Below are positions 1 to 8,678 of a stretch of 64,000 nucleotides of DNA, piece by piece. A program made the position numbers and the translations under genes. This stretch comes from Streptomyces sp. MMG1533 (GTDB taxonomy: Bacteria > Actinomycetota > Actinomycetes > Streptomycetales > Streptomycetaceae), in assembly GCF_001279775.1 (NCBI RefSeq), contig NZ_LGDG01000213.1, positions 186,001 to 250,000 of the forward strand, in the 5' to 3' direction. The notes below the pieces were generated by a model. It was not told where the DNA came from. It saw nothing but the letters and a program-made list of their open reading frames with translations, and searched no databases. Each line of letters begins with the position of its first letter. Within the stretch, counting starts at the first letter, position 1.

Positions 1-142
1 GGTGGCGGTCGCAGGCGTCGAGGACGGCACCCCCGGACGGACCCGACGGCGCTGCCGGGGAGGGGGCCGAGGCCCCCCTGAGCGGACTGCAGCCCGCGTC
101 GGTGCAGCCCGCGTCGGTGCCGTCCGCCGGAACACCGAGGCT

Positions 143-1063
143 TCAGCCGGCGGTGACCGTGGCGGCGGCGGCCTCCCGCAGGCGGCGGATCAGGCCGCGA
201 ACCGCGGGCGAGGTCTCGCCCCTGCGGTAGGCACCCACCAGCCGGGTGGTCAGCGATACGTCCGCCAGAGGACGGTAGGCCACCCCGGGGATGTGCACGC
301 GGCGCAGGGAATCAGGGACCAGAGCCACCGCGAGACCACCGCCCACCAGTGTCAGAGCCGCGATGAAGTCCCGCACCGGAGGAGCGCACCGCGGACTGAA
401 CCCGCCTTGCTCCGCCACCTCGAGGATCTGGTCGCGGCAGCCGTACTCCTCGTCGAAGTGCGGGGCCACGAACCACTCGTCGCGCAGCTGCGCCGCCGGT
501 ATCGCCTCGTACGCCGCCAGCGGCGCGCCGGCCGGCAGCGCCAGGACGACGTCCTCGGTGAGCAGGCAGGTGGCCGTGACTTCGGGCGGGTACTCCGGCC
601 TCCAGCGCAGGAAGCCGACGTCGATGTCCCCGCAGGCCAGCGCCTCCAGTTGGGCCGGTGTCTCCAGCTCGCGCACCTGCACGGTCAGCTCGGTGCCGGG
701 GGCCGCGCAGCGGGTGAGGACGTCGGTCAGCACCCCGGAGAACGTGGCCGAGGCGACGTACGCGATCTGGGCGTGCCCCAACTCCCCGCGACCGGCACGC
801 CGGCCCACCGACTCGGCCCGGGAGACCTGGGTGAGGGTCAGCCGCGCCTCCTCGAGAAAAAGCCGCCCGGCGCTGGTCAGCGCCGGGCGGCTGCGCCGTC
901 CGCGGTCGATCAGCCGCACGCCCAGGTGCGACTCCAGGGCCCTGATCTGGGCGCTGAGCGCCGACGGGGCAAGATGCAGACGGTCCGCGGCCCGCGCGAA
1001 GTGCAGTTCCTCCGCGACGATGACGAACGATTCCAGCCAGCGCAGTTCCACCCGCTCCTCCAT
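143..1063 (-). CDS. LysR-family transcriptional regulator
   Basis: This is a LysR-type regulator of about 306 residues with the usual layout. An N-terminal winged helix-turn-helix carries the family signature around LRWLESFVIVAEELHFARAA and SALSAQIRALE, followed by a substrate-binding-like co-inducer domain. I placed the start at the ATG giving MEERVELRW because the homology begins there; a longer frame to 1120 adds only low-complexity sequence. It lies downstream of the alcohol-dehydrogenase operon on the same strand but is separated from it by an inverted repeat, so it is probably transcribed alone. Its effector is unknown. It may regulate the neighbouring aromatic-type catabolic genes, which is inference from position only. 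Confidence 0.9.
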   Translation of the reverse strand: MEERVELRWLESFVIVAEELHFARAADRLHLAPSALSAQIRALESHLGVRLIDRGRRSRPALTSAGRLFLEEARLTLTQVSRAESVGRRAGRGELGHAQIAYVASATFSGVLTDVLTRCAAPGTELTVQVRELETPAQLEALACGDIDVGFLRWRPEYPPEVTATCLLTEDVVLALPAGAPLAAYEAIPAAQLRDEWFVAPHFDEEYGCRDQILEVAEQGGFSPRCAPPVRDFIAALTLVGGGLAVALVPDSLRRVHIPGVAYRPLADVSLTTRLVGAYRRGETSPAVRGLIRRLREAAAATVTAG

Positions 1064-1117
1064 CCTGCCGGGCCGGTGCCGACGAGAGCACCGGCCGTGT
1101 GCACGGCTTGTGTGAAG

Positions 1118-1161
1118 CACCCCGCGGCGGCGTCAGGGCAGAACAGGACCGCCGCGGGGTG
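1118..1161 (-). terminator. Inverted repeat, probable terminator of the minus-strand catabolic operon
   Basis: A perfect 13-bp GC-rich inverted repeat (1118-1130 with 1149-1161) with an 18-nt loop lies about 65 nt beyond the stop of the alcohol-dehydrogenase gene and before the LysR gene. No U-tract follows, as is common for Streptomyces terminators. Confidence 0.55.
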
Positions 1162-1224
1162 AGTACGGGGCGTCAGGGGCATGGCCGGTCAAGGGATGTC
1201 CGGACGTCCCTGGGTGCCCGCGGT

Positions 1225-2331
1225 TCAGGGGATGACGACGTAGTTGCTGAACCCGCCGTCTCGGTCCTGGAGACCCGAGATCGCCTCGTTGACCCTGGAC
1301 AGCGGGAACGGCTTGGCCTGCAGGTAGGACAGGTCCAGGGCGCCCGTGCCCACCATGTCGGCGAGTTCCTGCCCCTGCGCGGTGCTGAACCAGTTGGAGC
1401 CGATCAGCTGGACCTGCTCGTCCATGAGCCACTTCACGTCCACGGGCAGCCGGTCGGCCACGCCGCCGACGTTGACGACCCGGCCGCCCCTGCGGACGCC
1501 CTGCATGGAGTCGAGCATCGTCTCCACCGGCGCCTTGGCGCCCAGCGCGCTGATCACGTAGTCCGCGCCCTCGCCGCCGGTGCGGGACTTCGCCCACTCG
1601 CCGGTGGAACCGTCACCCAGCCGGAAGACCTCGACGCGGTCCGGGGCCAGTTCCTTGACGCGCTTGAGGAGCTCCTCGTTGCGGCCGGTACCGAGGATCC
1701 GGGAGGCGCCGGAGGCCAGCGCGAGCACGGTCGCCGCGACCCCGAGGGTTCCGGTGACCCCGTCGATCAGCGCGACCTGGCCGGGCCCTGCGGCGGCGTT
1801 CTTGAGGGCGCCGTAGGAGGTGCCGATGTAGCCGAGCTTGCCGGCCTGCTCGAACGTCATGTTGTCCGGGATGTTGACGATCGAGGACTGCGGGGCGGTC
1901 ATGTACTCCGCGAAGCCGCCGTACGGGTAGAGGTCGAAGATCCGCTGGCCGTCACGGGAGGTGCTGAAGTAGCCGTTCAGCGTGAAGTAGCGGCACCGGC
2001 TCAGTTCACCGCCCCGGCACACCTGGCAACTTCCGCACCCGCGCAGGGGGTTGACGTAGACCCGGTCACCGGGCTTGGTGTTCAGCACCGCCTCGCCGAC
2101 GGCTTCGACCACGCCGGAGGCGTCCAGGCCGAAGATGGCGGGGAACTTGGGCAACGGCTGGTGCGGGAACCAGGTGGGCCAGTTGTTGATCACGTTGGCC
2201 ATGTTCGGCACGATCCCGCACGCCTTGACCCGCACCAGCACGTCGGTCGGCCGCGGTGTGGGCACGTCGATGGTGTCCACCGACATCGGCTCACCGAGCG
2301 CGTGCAGTCGTGCAGCGAGCATTTTCGCCAT
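1225..2331 (-). CDS. MDR-superfamily (zinc-type) alcohol dehydrogenase
   Basis: This is a 368-residue medium-chain dehydrogenase/reductase. An N-terminal GroES-like catalytic domain contains the structural-zinc cysteine cluster GCGSCQVCRGGELSRC, and a Rossmann domain around LIDGVTGTLGVAA binds NAD(P). The start ATG is preceded by AAGGAG seven nt upstream. It is the last gene of a minus-strand group that starts with the enolase paralogue and continues through the extradiol dioxygenase and the CMD-family gene. It would oxidise an alcohol or reduce an aldehyde or ketone intermediate of that pathway. The substrate is unknown; quinone-oxidoreductase activity cannot be excluded. Confidence 0.87.
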   Translation of the reverse strand: MAKMLAARLHALGEPMSVDTIDVPTPRPTDVLVRVKACGIVPNMANVINNWPTWFPHQPLPKFPAIFGLDASGVVEAVGEAVLNTKPGDRVYVNPLRGCGSCQVCRGGELSRCRYFTLNGYFSTSRDGQRIFDLYPYGGFAEYMTAPQSSIVNIPDNMTFEQAGKLGYIGTSYGALKNAAAGPGQVALIDGVTGTLGVAATVLALASGASRILGTGRNEELLKRVKELAPDRVEVFRLGDGSTGEWAKSRTGGEGADYVISALGAKAPVETMLDSMQGVRRGGRVVNVGGVADRLPVDVKWLMDEQVQLIGSNWFSTAQGQELADMVGTGALDLSYLQAKPFPLSRVNEAISGLQDRDGGFSNYVVIP

Positions 2332-2460
2332 TGAAATACTCCTTGAAACTACTCCGTCCCTGCGATTCGGGGGCGGAGAATTCTTGTTCGGCGACCGAGG
2401 CGGCGGACCGGCGGCTCGGTAGTCACATCTCAGGTATTGAGGGCTTTACGGCGCCGGGTT

Positions 2461-3012
2461 CTACGAATTCGGGAAAGGGGCGGGGTAATTTTCCTCGAGG
2501 TCGATGTCCAGCAGCCCCATGATGCGGACGCCGGAGTTGTACCAGGCGATGGACAACGACAGTTCGACCATCTGCTTGTCCGTCAGGTGCTCGGCGGCGG
2601 CACTCCACGTCTCCTTCGAGACCTCGACCTGGAGCGTGGACTCCTTGGCGAGGCGCATCACCGCCTTCTCCACCCCGTCGAACAGGTCGGACGACTCGAA
2701 GTCGGCCACCGCCGCGAGCTGTTCCGCGGTGAGCCCGGCCCCCAGTCCGTGCGACTGGTGGTGCGCGACCTCGTACGCGGACCGGGTCGCGTGGCCCACG
2801 GTCAGGATCGCCAGTTCACGCAGCTTGGGGCTGAGGTCGGCGGCGCGCAGCGAGTTGGCGTAGGTCAGGAAGGCGTCCAGCTGGGTCGGCGCATGGGTGA
2901 GGGCGAGGAAGATGTTCGCCGTCGGTACCTTGCGTTCGGCCTCCAGCCGGTCGTACAGGGGTTTCTGCGCTTCGTCCGCGTCCTCGCGGCGCAGATAGGG
3001 GACTCGTGCCAT
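2461..3012 (-). CDS. Carboxymuconolactone decarboxylase (CMD/AhpD-like) family protein
   Basis: This 183-residue protein shows the CMD fold signature, with the block LSPKLRELAILTVGHATRSAYEVAHHQSHG around residues 66-95. The CxxC pair of AhpD peroxidase members is absent from this block (it reads GHATRSAYE), so a disulfide-reductase role is unlikely and a decarboxylase, lactonase or isomerase role on a ring-cleavage product is more plausible. I chose MARVPYLRR as start because the longer frame has no homology and overlaps the upstream gene. It sits between the extradiol dioxygenase and the alcohol dehydrogenase, so it probably acts in the same pathway. Confidence 0.85.
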   Translation of the reverse strand: MARVPYLRREDADEAQKPLYDRLEAERKVPTANIFLALTHAPTQLDAFLTYANSLRAADLSPKLRELAILTVGHATRSAYEVAHHQSHGLGAGLTAEQLAAVADFESSDLFDGVEKAVMRLAKESTLQVEVSKETWSAAAEHLTDKQMVELSLSIAWYNSGVRIMGLLDIDLEENYPAPFPNS

Positions 3013-3065
3013 GGTGTCTCCTCGGGGACGTGATCGTACGAAAGTCCGGTGGGCGGACCGAGAGT

Positions 3066-4070
3066 TCAGTGGGCGGACTGTCCGAGCAGGTACCGCTCCA
3101 TCGACATCGGCTTCGGCAGCTCGGCCGGCGGGATCTGCTTCACGCCGACGAAGGGCGACGCCTCGAAGTACCACTTCTCCAGGGCCGGCAGGCCCCAGCG
3201 GGCGTTGGTGCTCAGTGCCGCCGCGTCCCAGCGCACCGGCTCGATCTCGGTGTCGATCGTCTGGTAGTGGCTGTTGAAGACCTCCACCCGGTGGCCGTCG
3301 GGGTCACGGAGGTAGGCGAAGAGCATCCCGCCCGGACCGTGACGCCCCGGGCCCCGCTCCACGCCGTCGCCGTAGCCCAGGATCCCCGCCCAGTCGCAGG
3401 CGGAGAAGATGTCGCGGCTTTCGGAGACGGTGTACGCGAAGTGGTGCAGGGCCGGCCCGGTGTTCTCGACGATCGCCAGGTCCAGGCAGGTGCCCTTGCG
3501 GTACATGAAGGCACCGAGCAGCTTGTCGCCGTGCTCCAGGTACTCCGAGTTGCGGAAGCCGAGCTCGCTGTAGAACGCGCACAGCTCGTAGGTGTCGGGC
3601 GCGAAGATCTGGTAGTGGTCCAGCCGCTGCGCGTGGGCACCCTTGTAGGACGCGAAGTCGATGTGCAGCCGCGGCCGCGTCTCCATGGTCGCGCACAGTT
3701 CGAGCGGCGTGCCGATGGGGTCGCTGACGTGCAGGGTGCGGCCCTGGTACGGGACGTCGACCCACTCGGCGGGCAGTCCCCGCTCACGGAACCACTCGTA
3801 TGCGAGGTCGAGGTCCTCGTCGAAGAACACCCGGTAGCCGACCCTCCTGCACGTGCCGCCGCCCTCTTCGTCCAGCTCCAGGACGAGACTGTGGTGGCAG
3901 GCCTCGGCGAGGCCGCGGAGGTAGCAGGTGCGCTCGTCCTCGTCGCTGACGACGAGGCCCAGGGCGTTCACGTAGAAGTTCCGGCTCTCCGCCAGGTCGG
4001 CCACGGTGAGACGCACATGACTGGAGCGGGTGATGTTGAAACTCGGGCGCAGATTGACGGGAGGCAGCAT
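3066..4070 (-). CDS. VOC-family extradiol ring-cleavage dioxygenase
   Basis: This is a 334-residue type I extradiol dioxygenase of catechol-2,3-dioxygenase type. It has two vicinal-oxygen-chelate modules, residues 14-130 and 147-270. The Fe(II) triad appears as H152 (LDHYQIF), H209 or H210 (ALHHFAY) and E263 (GHRVEVFNSHY). It would cleave a catecholic ring next to the diol, giving a semialdehyde or 2-oxo acid. It is expressed in the same direction as the enolase paralogue 60 nt upstream and the CMD-family gene 53 nt downstream. The ribosome site GGAG lies before the ATG. The exact catechol cannot be read from sequence. Confidence 0.9.
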   Translation of the reverse strand: MLPPVNLRPSFNITRSSHVRLTVADLAESRNFYVNALGLVVSDEDERTCYLRGLAEACHHSLVLELDEEGGGTCRRVGYRVFFDEDLDLAYEWFRERGLPAEWVDVPYQGRTLHVSDPIGTPLELCATMETRPRLHIDFASYKGAHAQRLDHYQIFAPDTYELCAFYSELGFRNSEYLEHGDKLLGAFMYRKGTCLDLAIVENTGPALHHFAYTVSESRDIFSACDWAGILGYGDGVERGPGRHGPGGMLFAYLRDPDGHRVEVFNSHYQTIDTEIEPVRWDAAALSTNARWGLPALEKWYFEASPFVGVKQIPPAELPKPMSMERYLLGQSAH

Positions 4071-4130
4071 GGTGGTCTCCGTGCTCCGATCGGCTCTGGA
4101 TTTCGATGACTGTAATACTTCGGGGCCGTT

Positions 4131-5441
4131 TTACGGCTTGGTCGTGGAGGCCGCGGAATCCGCGAATGTGAAGGCGGACCATCCGCTGAATTCCGCGGAT
4201 GCGCCGAGGGCCTCCTCGATCCGCAGGACCTCGTTCCACTTGGCCATTCGCTCGGAGCGGGTGAATGAGCCCACCTTCAGCTGACCGGCGTCCCAGCCGA
4301 CGCTCAGATGGGCGATGGTGACGTCCTCGGTCTCCCCGGACCGGGCCGAGACGATCGTGCCGAAACCGGCATCCTTTCCGGCGCGCAGGGCCTGGAAGGA
4401 CTCCGTGACGGTACCGGCCTGGTTCGGCTTGACGAGTACGGCGTTCGCCGCCCCGCTGGTGGCCGCCGCCTCGACTCGCTTGGCGTTCGTGACCAGGTAG
4501 TCGTCGCCGATCACCTGGCAGCGCCGGCCGTAGCGCCGGGTGAACTCCAGCATGCCCTCGTGGTCGTCCTCGCCCACCGGGTCCTCGACGGAGAGAATCG
4601 GATACTGCTCGATCCAGCCGCCCAGCATGTCGATCAGCGCTTCGGTGTCCAGCGTGCGGTCGTCCAGGGCCAGCGTGTACCGCCCGCCGCTGCCGAACTG
4701 CGAGGCCGCGACGTCCAGGGAGATGCCCACCTGGGAGGAGGGTGCGAAGCCCGCGCTCTCGATGGCCAGGGTCAGCATCTCCAGCGCCTCCTCGTTGGAG
4801 TCGAACGCGGGCCAGAACCCGCCCTCGTCGGCCACGCCCTGCGCCTTGCCGGCCTTCCGCATCAGGGCTCCGGCCGCCCGGTAGATCTCCGCCGTCCAGT
4901 CCAGGGCCTCGGAGAAGCTCCGTGCCGCCGGGCAGACCACCATGAAGTCCTGGACGTCGACGCGGCGGTCCGCGTGGGCTCCGCCACCGAAGATCTGGAT
5001 CTCCGGCAGCGGGATGCGGACCGGCCGCCCGCCCGCCAGGTGCTGCCACAGGGGTACGCCCGCCGACGCGGCGGTGGCGTGCAGGACCGCCATGGAGGTG
5101 GCCACGATCGCGTTGCCGCCCAGACGGCTGCGGTCGGGGGTGCCGTCGAGGTTCACCAGGAGCCGGTCGACGGCCTCCTGGTCACCCGCGTCACGGCCGG
5201 CGAGGGCGGGGGCGATCTCGCGGTTCACCGAGCCCACCGCGCGCCGGACGTCGAGCCCGCCGAAGCGGCTGCCGCCGTCGCGCAGGTCGAGCGCCTCGCC
5301 CTGGCCCGTCGAGGCCCCCGCCGGGGCGATGGCCCGCCCGGTCGCGCCGTCCGCGAGGTGTACCTCGACCTCGACGGTCGGGCGACCGCGGGAGTCCCAC
5401 ACCCTGCGGCCGTAGAGCTTGGCGATCCGCGCGTCTGTCAT
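4131..5441 (-). CDS. Enolase-family paralogue with altered active site
   Basis: This 436-residue protein is alignable along its whole length to enolase (phosphopyruvate hydratase). It keeps the GAST loop (S44), H156, the DEGG acid (E206), the metal ligands D243, E286 and D313/D314, and the lysines K338 (LVKPNQ) and K389 (GQLKVG). The near-invariant SHRSGETED motif reads SARSGETED, replacing the active-site histidine by A366. The usual DIQEFM glutamate is D165. It is encoded first in a catabolic operon with an extradiol dioxygenase, not with glycolytic genes, and a LacI-type operator lies 229 nt upstream. It probably acts on a 2-phosphoglycerate-like acid other than, or in addition to, the normal substrate; that is inference. 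Confidence 0.85.
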   Translation of the reverse strand: MTDARIAKLYGRRVWDSRGRPTVEVEVHLADGATGRAIAPAGASTGQGEALDLRDGGSRFGGLDVRRAVGSVNREIAPALAGRDAGDQEAVDRLLVNLDGTPDRSRLGGNAIVATSMAVLHATAASAGVPLWQHLAGGRPVRIPLPEIQIFGGGAHADRRVDVQDFMVVCPAARSFSEALDWTAEIYRAAGALMRKAGKAQGVADEGGFWPAFDSNEEALEMLTLAIESAGFAPSSQVGISLDVAASQFGSGGRYTLALDDRTLDTEALIDMLGGWIEQYPILSVEDPVGEDDHEGMLEFTRRYGRRCQVIGDDYLVTNAKRVEAAATSGAANAVLVKPNQAGTVTESFQALRAGKDAGFGTIVSARSGETEDVTIAHLSVGWDAGQLKVGSFTRSERMAKWNEVLRIEEALGASAEFSGWSAFTFADSAASTTKP

Positions 5442-5669
5442 TGCGGTGCAACCTTTCGGAGTTCGGACGATCGGGTCGACGAGAGATGCCCGTGCCTGTC
5501 ATCGGGGGCGCCCCCGCAGCCGGAGGCGACGGAAGGCGGACGGAGAAAGTCCTCGCCGACGAACGGGCGTGGTCGGCCCTCGCGGGGCGGCACCTGAGCA
5601 GGTGCGGCGGCGCTGGGCGCGAGGCGGAAGGTGATGGCGAGGGTTGCTCGTTCACTGCGGCTCTTGTCG

Positions 5670-5683
5670 TGCTAACGATAGCG
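5670..5683. promoter_or_regulatory. LacI-type operator, site 1
   Basis: The sequence TGCTAACGATAGCG matches the cluster palindrome with one end mismatch and has the central CG typical of LacI/GalR sites. It lies upstream of the enolase-dioxygenase operon. Confidence 0.75.
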
Positions 5684-5781
5684 CAATCGTGCAAAGCGGT
5701 GGCTTCTCTGTCAAGGGGTGGGTGCCAACCGATCCCGCGGTGTTGCCGCCCCGCGCTCCCTTGGTCTCGCCGAAACGTCAA

Positions 5782-5795
5782 TGCTATCGTTCGCA
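5782..5795. promoter_or_regulatory. LacI-type operator, site 2
   Basis: The sequence TGCTATCGTTCGCA is the second copy of the palindrome, 130 nt before the FMN-reductase start and 112 nt from site 1. Confidence 0.7.
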
Positions 5796-5924
5796 CAGTC
5801 GTGATGCTCCGGCTGGTGCTCCGACTGGACCTCCGGCGGACCCGCGCACTCCTGGACGGACGGACAGCACAGGCGACGCGGGTCCGCCGGGCAGGACCCC
5901 GGCCGACAGGAAAGGGAGCCCGAC

Positions 5925-6518
5925 ATGACACTCCAGCCCTCAGCGGCGCCCATGACCCTGACCACCGTTGTGGCCAGCACTCGCCCCGGACGTGTGGGCA
6001 GATCCGTGGCGGACTGGTTCGCTCTGCGGGCCACGGAGTACGACCAGTTCGAGTCGCACACCGTCGACCTGTACGAACTCGCTCTCCCCTTCTTCGACGA
6101 GCCGCATCCGCCCGCCCTGCGGCAGTACACGAAGGGCCACACCCGCGAATGGAGCCGGATCGTCGACGGGTCGGACGCGTTCGTCTTCGTCACCCCGGAG
6201 TACAACGGCGGCTTCCCCGCCCCGTTGAAGAACGCGTGGGACTACCTCGTCGTGGAGTGGCAGCACAAGCCGGCCGCGTTCGTCAGCTACGGGGGCGTCT
6301 CGGCGGGCACCAGGGCGGTGCAGATGGGCAAGCAGGTCGTGGCGAACCTCAGGATGCTGCCGATCGGTCCGACCGTGAGCATCCCGTTCGTCAACGAACT
6401 CGTCGAGGGGGGCGATTTCAGGCCCGGCAAGATCCACGAGGCGGCTGCCGAGCAGGTGCTCGACGAACTCGCGCGTACCGCCCGCGTCATGCGGCGGCTG
6501 CGCAGCGGAGCGTACTGA
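5925..6518 (+). CDS. NAD(P)H-dependent FMN reductase family protein
   Basis: This 197-residue flavodoxin-fold protein has the phosphate-binding start VVASTRPGRVGRSVADW, the TPEYNGGFPAPLKNAWDYL motif and SYGGVSAG, all typical of NADPH-dependent FMN reductases. AGGGAG lies upstream of the ATG. The gene diverges from the enolase operon across a region with two LacI-type operators, so it is probably co-induced. It could supply reduced flavin or reduce a quinone made during aromatic breakdown. No flavin monooxygenase that would need it is encoded in this LacI cluster, so quinone reduction is a serious alternative. Confidence 0.88.
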   Translation: MTLQPSAAPMTLTTVVASTRPGRVGRSVADWFALRATEYDQFESHTVDLYELALPFFDEPHPPALRQYTKGHTREWSRIVDGSDAFVFVTPEYNGGFPAPLKNAWDYLVVEWQHKPAAFVSYGGVSAGTRAVQMGKQVVANLRMLPIGPTVSIPFVNELVEGGDFRPGKIHEAAAEQVLDELARTARVMRRLRSGAY

Positions 6519-6542
6519 CCTGCGCAGCGGAGCGTACTGACC
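6499..6542. repeat. 22-bp tandem duplication spanning the FMN-reductase stop
   Basis: Two identical adjacent 22-bp copies (6499-6520 and 6521-6542) each contain the end of the reductase coding sequence and its TGA. This looks like a recent slippage duplication and leaves the protein intact. Confidence 0.85.
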
Positions 6543-6557
6543 TGCGCCGCACACGCG

Positions 6558-6590
6558 AGGGCGCCCGGAGCACATCGCTCCGGGCGCCTT
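6558..6590. terminator. Bidirectional terminator hairpin
   Basis: A 10-bp perfect GC stem (6561-6570 with 6578-6587), extendable to 13 bp with a G-U pair, has a 7-nt loop. It lies between the convergent FMN-reductase and LacI genes. The plus-strand side ends in CTT. Confidence 0.8.
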
Positions 6591-6656
6591 CGGTGTTCGT
6601 GGCGCGCCCGGCGTCGCCCGGCCGCCCGCGAGCGCCGCCACCGGGCCGCCCCTGGC

Positions 6657-7688
6657 TCACACGGACCTGGACGGAGCCTCTCCGGCGGGAGGCGCCGTGC
6701 TGCCCCGCAGGACCAGCGACCCGGGGGAGACCGACGTGTACGGGCCGTCGTTGCCCGGCTTGGTCTTGAGCCGGCGCATCAGCCACAGGGCGCAGCCGGT
6801 GGCCATCTCCTGGATCGGCAGCCCGATCGTGGTCAGTCCGGGACCCCACCAGGAAAACCCCGGCTCGTCCCCGAACCCGACCACGGACAGCTCCCCGGGC
6901 ACCTTCACTCCCTGCTCGGACAACTCCTCCAGGACCCCGATGGTGAGCTGAACCGATCCCAGCACGAGGGCGGTGGGAGTGTCCGGCCCCTTCAGCAGCC
7001 GGCGCACCGCCTGGCGGCCGTGGTCCACGGAGGACGGCGGCCCCAGCTCCGTACGCCCGGCGTCGTCGGGCAGGCCGCCTTCGCTCAGGGCGCTGCGAAA
7101 GCCGCGCAGACGTTCCGCGCCCGTGGGCAGTTCCTCGGGGCCGCCCAGGTACGCGATGCGGGTGTGCCCCTGGGCCACCAGGTGGGCCGCGGCCTGGCGC
7201 AGTGCCTCGTGGTCGTCCACACCGAACCACTGGGAACCGAGCAACGGGTGGCGGCGCAGCAACTGAAGGTGCGGCAGGCCGCGCAGGAGCTTGACGGAGT
7301 CGCCGTGCGGGCGTGCGGTGGGCACGATGATGACGCCGGCCACGCGGTTGGCGGACAGCTCGCGCAGGTGGCGCAGCTCCACCATCCGGTCGTCGTCGGT
7401 CTCCGAGAGCATCAGCTGGAAGCCCTCGGCCTCCATGTTCTTGGACAGCTCGTGCGCGATCGTCGAGTAGAAGCTGTTGCGGATGTCCGGGATGACCAGC
7501 GCCACCACGTTGCTGGACGCTCCGCGCATCATCCGGGCCGCCCGGTTGCCGACGTATCCCATCTCGGAAGCGGCCTGGCGGACCCGGAACTTGGTCTCCT
7601 CGCTGATGCGGGGATCGTCGGAAAGCGCCCGGCCGACCGTCGAGACGGAGATTCCGAGGCGTTCGGCGATGTCCTTGGTCGTGATCAC
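6657..7688 (-). CDS. LacI-family transcriptional regulator, probable cluster repressor
   Basis: This 343-residue LacI/GalR regulator starts with the DNA-binding headpiece (TTKDIAERLGISVSTVGRALSDDPRIS) and hinge, followed by a periplasmic-binding-protein-like effector domain with VALVIPDIRNSFYSTIAHELS and VVGFGDEPGFSWWGPGLTTI. The start is GTG. A palindrome TGCCAACGATAGCA lies 49 nt upstream, implying autoregulation, and four more copies precede neighbouring transcription units. It therefore probably represses the enolase-dioxygenase operon, the FMN reductase, the FAH gene and the dehydrogenase-kinase-cupin operon until a pathway intermediate binds. The inducer is unknown. Confidence 0.93.
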   Translation of the reverse strand: MITTKDIAERLGISVSTVGRALSDDPRISEETKFRVRQAASEMGYVGNRAARMMRGASSNVVALVIPDIRNSFYSTIAHELSKNMEAEGFQLMLSETDDDRMVELRHLRELSANRVAGVIIVPTARPHGDSVKLLRGLPHLQLLRRHPLLGSQWFGVDDHEALRQAAAHLVAQGHTRIAYLGGPEELPTGAERLRGFRSALSEGGLPDDAGRTELGPPSSVDHGRQAVRRLLKGPDTPTALVLGSVQLTIGVLEELSEQGVKVPGELSVVGFGDEPGFSWWGPGLTTIGLPIQEMATGCALWLMRRLKTKPGNDGPYTSVSPGSLVLRGSTAPPAGEAPSRSV

Positions 7689-7736
7689 GTAAGGGCCCCC
7701 TCGAGCTGACTGATCCCGTTGCCGTCACTTTCCGTA

Positions 7737-7750
7737 TGCCAACGATAGCA
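7737..7750. promoter_or_regulatory. LacI-type operator, site 3
   Basis: The sequence TGCCAACGATAGCA, one base from consensus, lies just upstream of the LacI gene start. Confidence 0.75.
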
Positions 7751-7807
7751 TTCTCGTCGCGCTCCGTGGTCGCGGAGGTGAGGGCGCCGGGTTGATCATC
7801 ATCCTTG

Positions 7808-7821
7808 TGCTAACGTTAGCA
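7808..7821. promoter_or_regulatory. LacI-type operator, site 4 (perfect palindrome)
   Basis: The sequence TGCTAACGTTAGCA is a perfect 14-bp palindrome 54 nt upstream of the FAH-family start and 71 nt from site 3. Looping or joint occupancy of the two sites is possible. Confidence 0.82.
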
Positions 7822-7874
7822 CTGCTGTATGGGCCGTGCAGCCGCCCGCGGCTGCCTAGTTGCGGAGGTTTTCC

Positions 7875-8654
7875 GTGCGGATCGTCAGGTATGCCGTCAG
7901 CGGCGTGAGTCACTACGGGGAGCTGAAATCCGGTGACGAAAGAATCGCCAGATTCGAGGGTGATCCCTTCACCGGACTGTCCCCCTCGGGACATGTCGAC
8001 GAAGTCGGCGACGTGGTCATTCTCCCGCCGCTGGAGCGACCCCGGATCTTCGGGTTCGCCTACAACTACGCCTCGCACGTCGACGAGACCGACCGCGAGG
8101 TTCCGGAAGTTCCCGTGTGCTTCATGAAGCCGAGCACCGCCGCGATTGGACCGGATGAGGCCATCGTCTATCCGGCGGATGGTGAACTGATCCATTTCGA
8201 AGGCGAGTTGGTCGTCGTCATCGGAAAGGAAGCCCGCCATGTGAAGCCCTCCGAAGCCCATGAGTACATCCTTGGCTATACGTGCGGCAATGACGTCAGC
8301 GACCGCATCGTCCAGCGCAGGGAAAGCGCATTCGGAGCGCTGCTGATCGGCAAGGGGCAGGACACGTTCGCTCCCCTGGGGCCGGTCATCGCGACCGAAC
8401 TCGACCCCTCGGCACTGTCGCTGACGACCCGTGTGAACGGCGCCGTCGCGCAGTCGGCGAGCACGGCCGACCTGCTGCTCGCCGTTCCCGACATCGTCAG
8501 CTACCTCAGCCGTTATCTGACGTTGCTGCCCGGAGACGCGATCATGACCGGCACGCCGTCCGGCGTCGGGCCGATCCGGCCCGGAGACGAGATCGAGGTG
8601 GAGATCGAGGGCATCGGTGTCCTGCGCAATCCGGTCGTGGCCGAGAGCCGATGA
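7875..8654 (+). CDS. Fumarylacetoacetate hydrolase (FAH) family protein
   Basis: This 259-residue enzyme has the FAH-fold motifs FAYNYASHVDE (H68), HFEGELVVVIGK (metal ligands E109 and E111), GYTCGNDVSDR (D140) and a C-terminal TGTPSGVGPIRPGDEIEVEIEGIG. It would hydrolyse an acylpyruvate, or decarboxylate or isomerise a ring-cleavage product, fitting the extradiol dioxygenase of the cluster. I chose the GTG at 7875 because GGAGGT lies 5-6 nt before it; a TTG at 7860 overlaps that site. It is transcribed alone, divergently from the LacI gene, and ends before a strong hairpin. Confidence 0.9.
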   Translation: MRIVRYAVSGVSHYGELKSGDERIARFEGDPFTGLSPSGHVDEVGDVVILPPLERPRIFGFAYNYASHVDETDREVPEVPVCFMKPSTAAIGPDEAIVYPADGELIHFEGELVVVIGKEARHVKPSEAHEYILGYTCGNDVSDRIVQRRESAFGALLIGKGQDTFAPLGPVIATELDPSALSLTTRVNGAVAQSASTADLLLAVPDIVSYLSRYLTLLPGDAIMTGTPSGVGPIRPGDEIEVEIEGIGVLRNPVVAESR

Positions 8655-8678
8655 CGTCGGACGTCTGCCGGCGATCTC

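Larger units (their letters stand above)
5442..5924. other. Divergent intergenic control region
   Basis: This 483-bp stretch separates the minus-strand enolase operon from the plus-strand FMN reductase. I see no gene in it. It contains two copies of the TGCTAWCGWTAGCA palindrome, one nearer each gene, and should hold both promoters. Confidence 0.7.

Noticed and set aside
4131..5441. Housekeeping enolase
   Set aside because: It lies in a LacI-controlled catabolic operon and has active-site changes not seen in glycolytic enolases.
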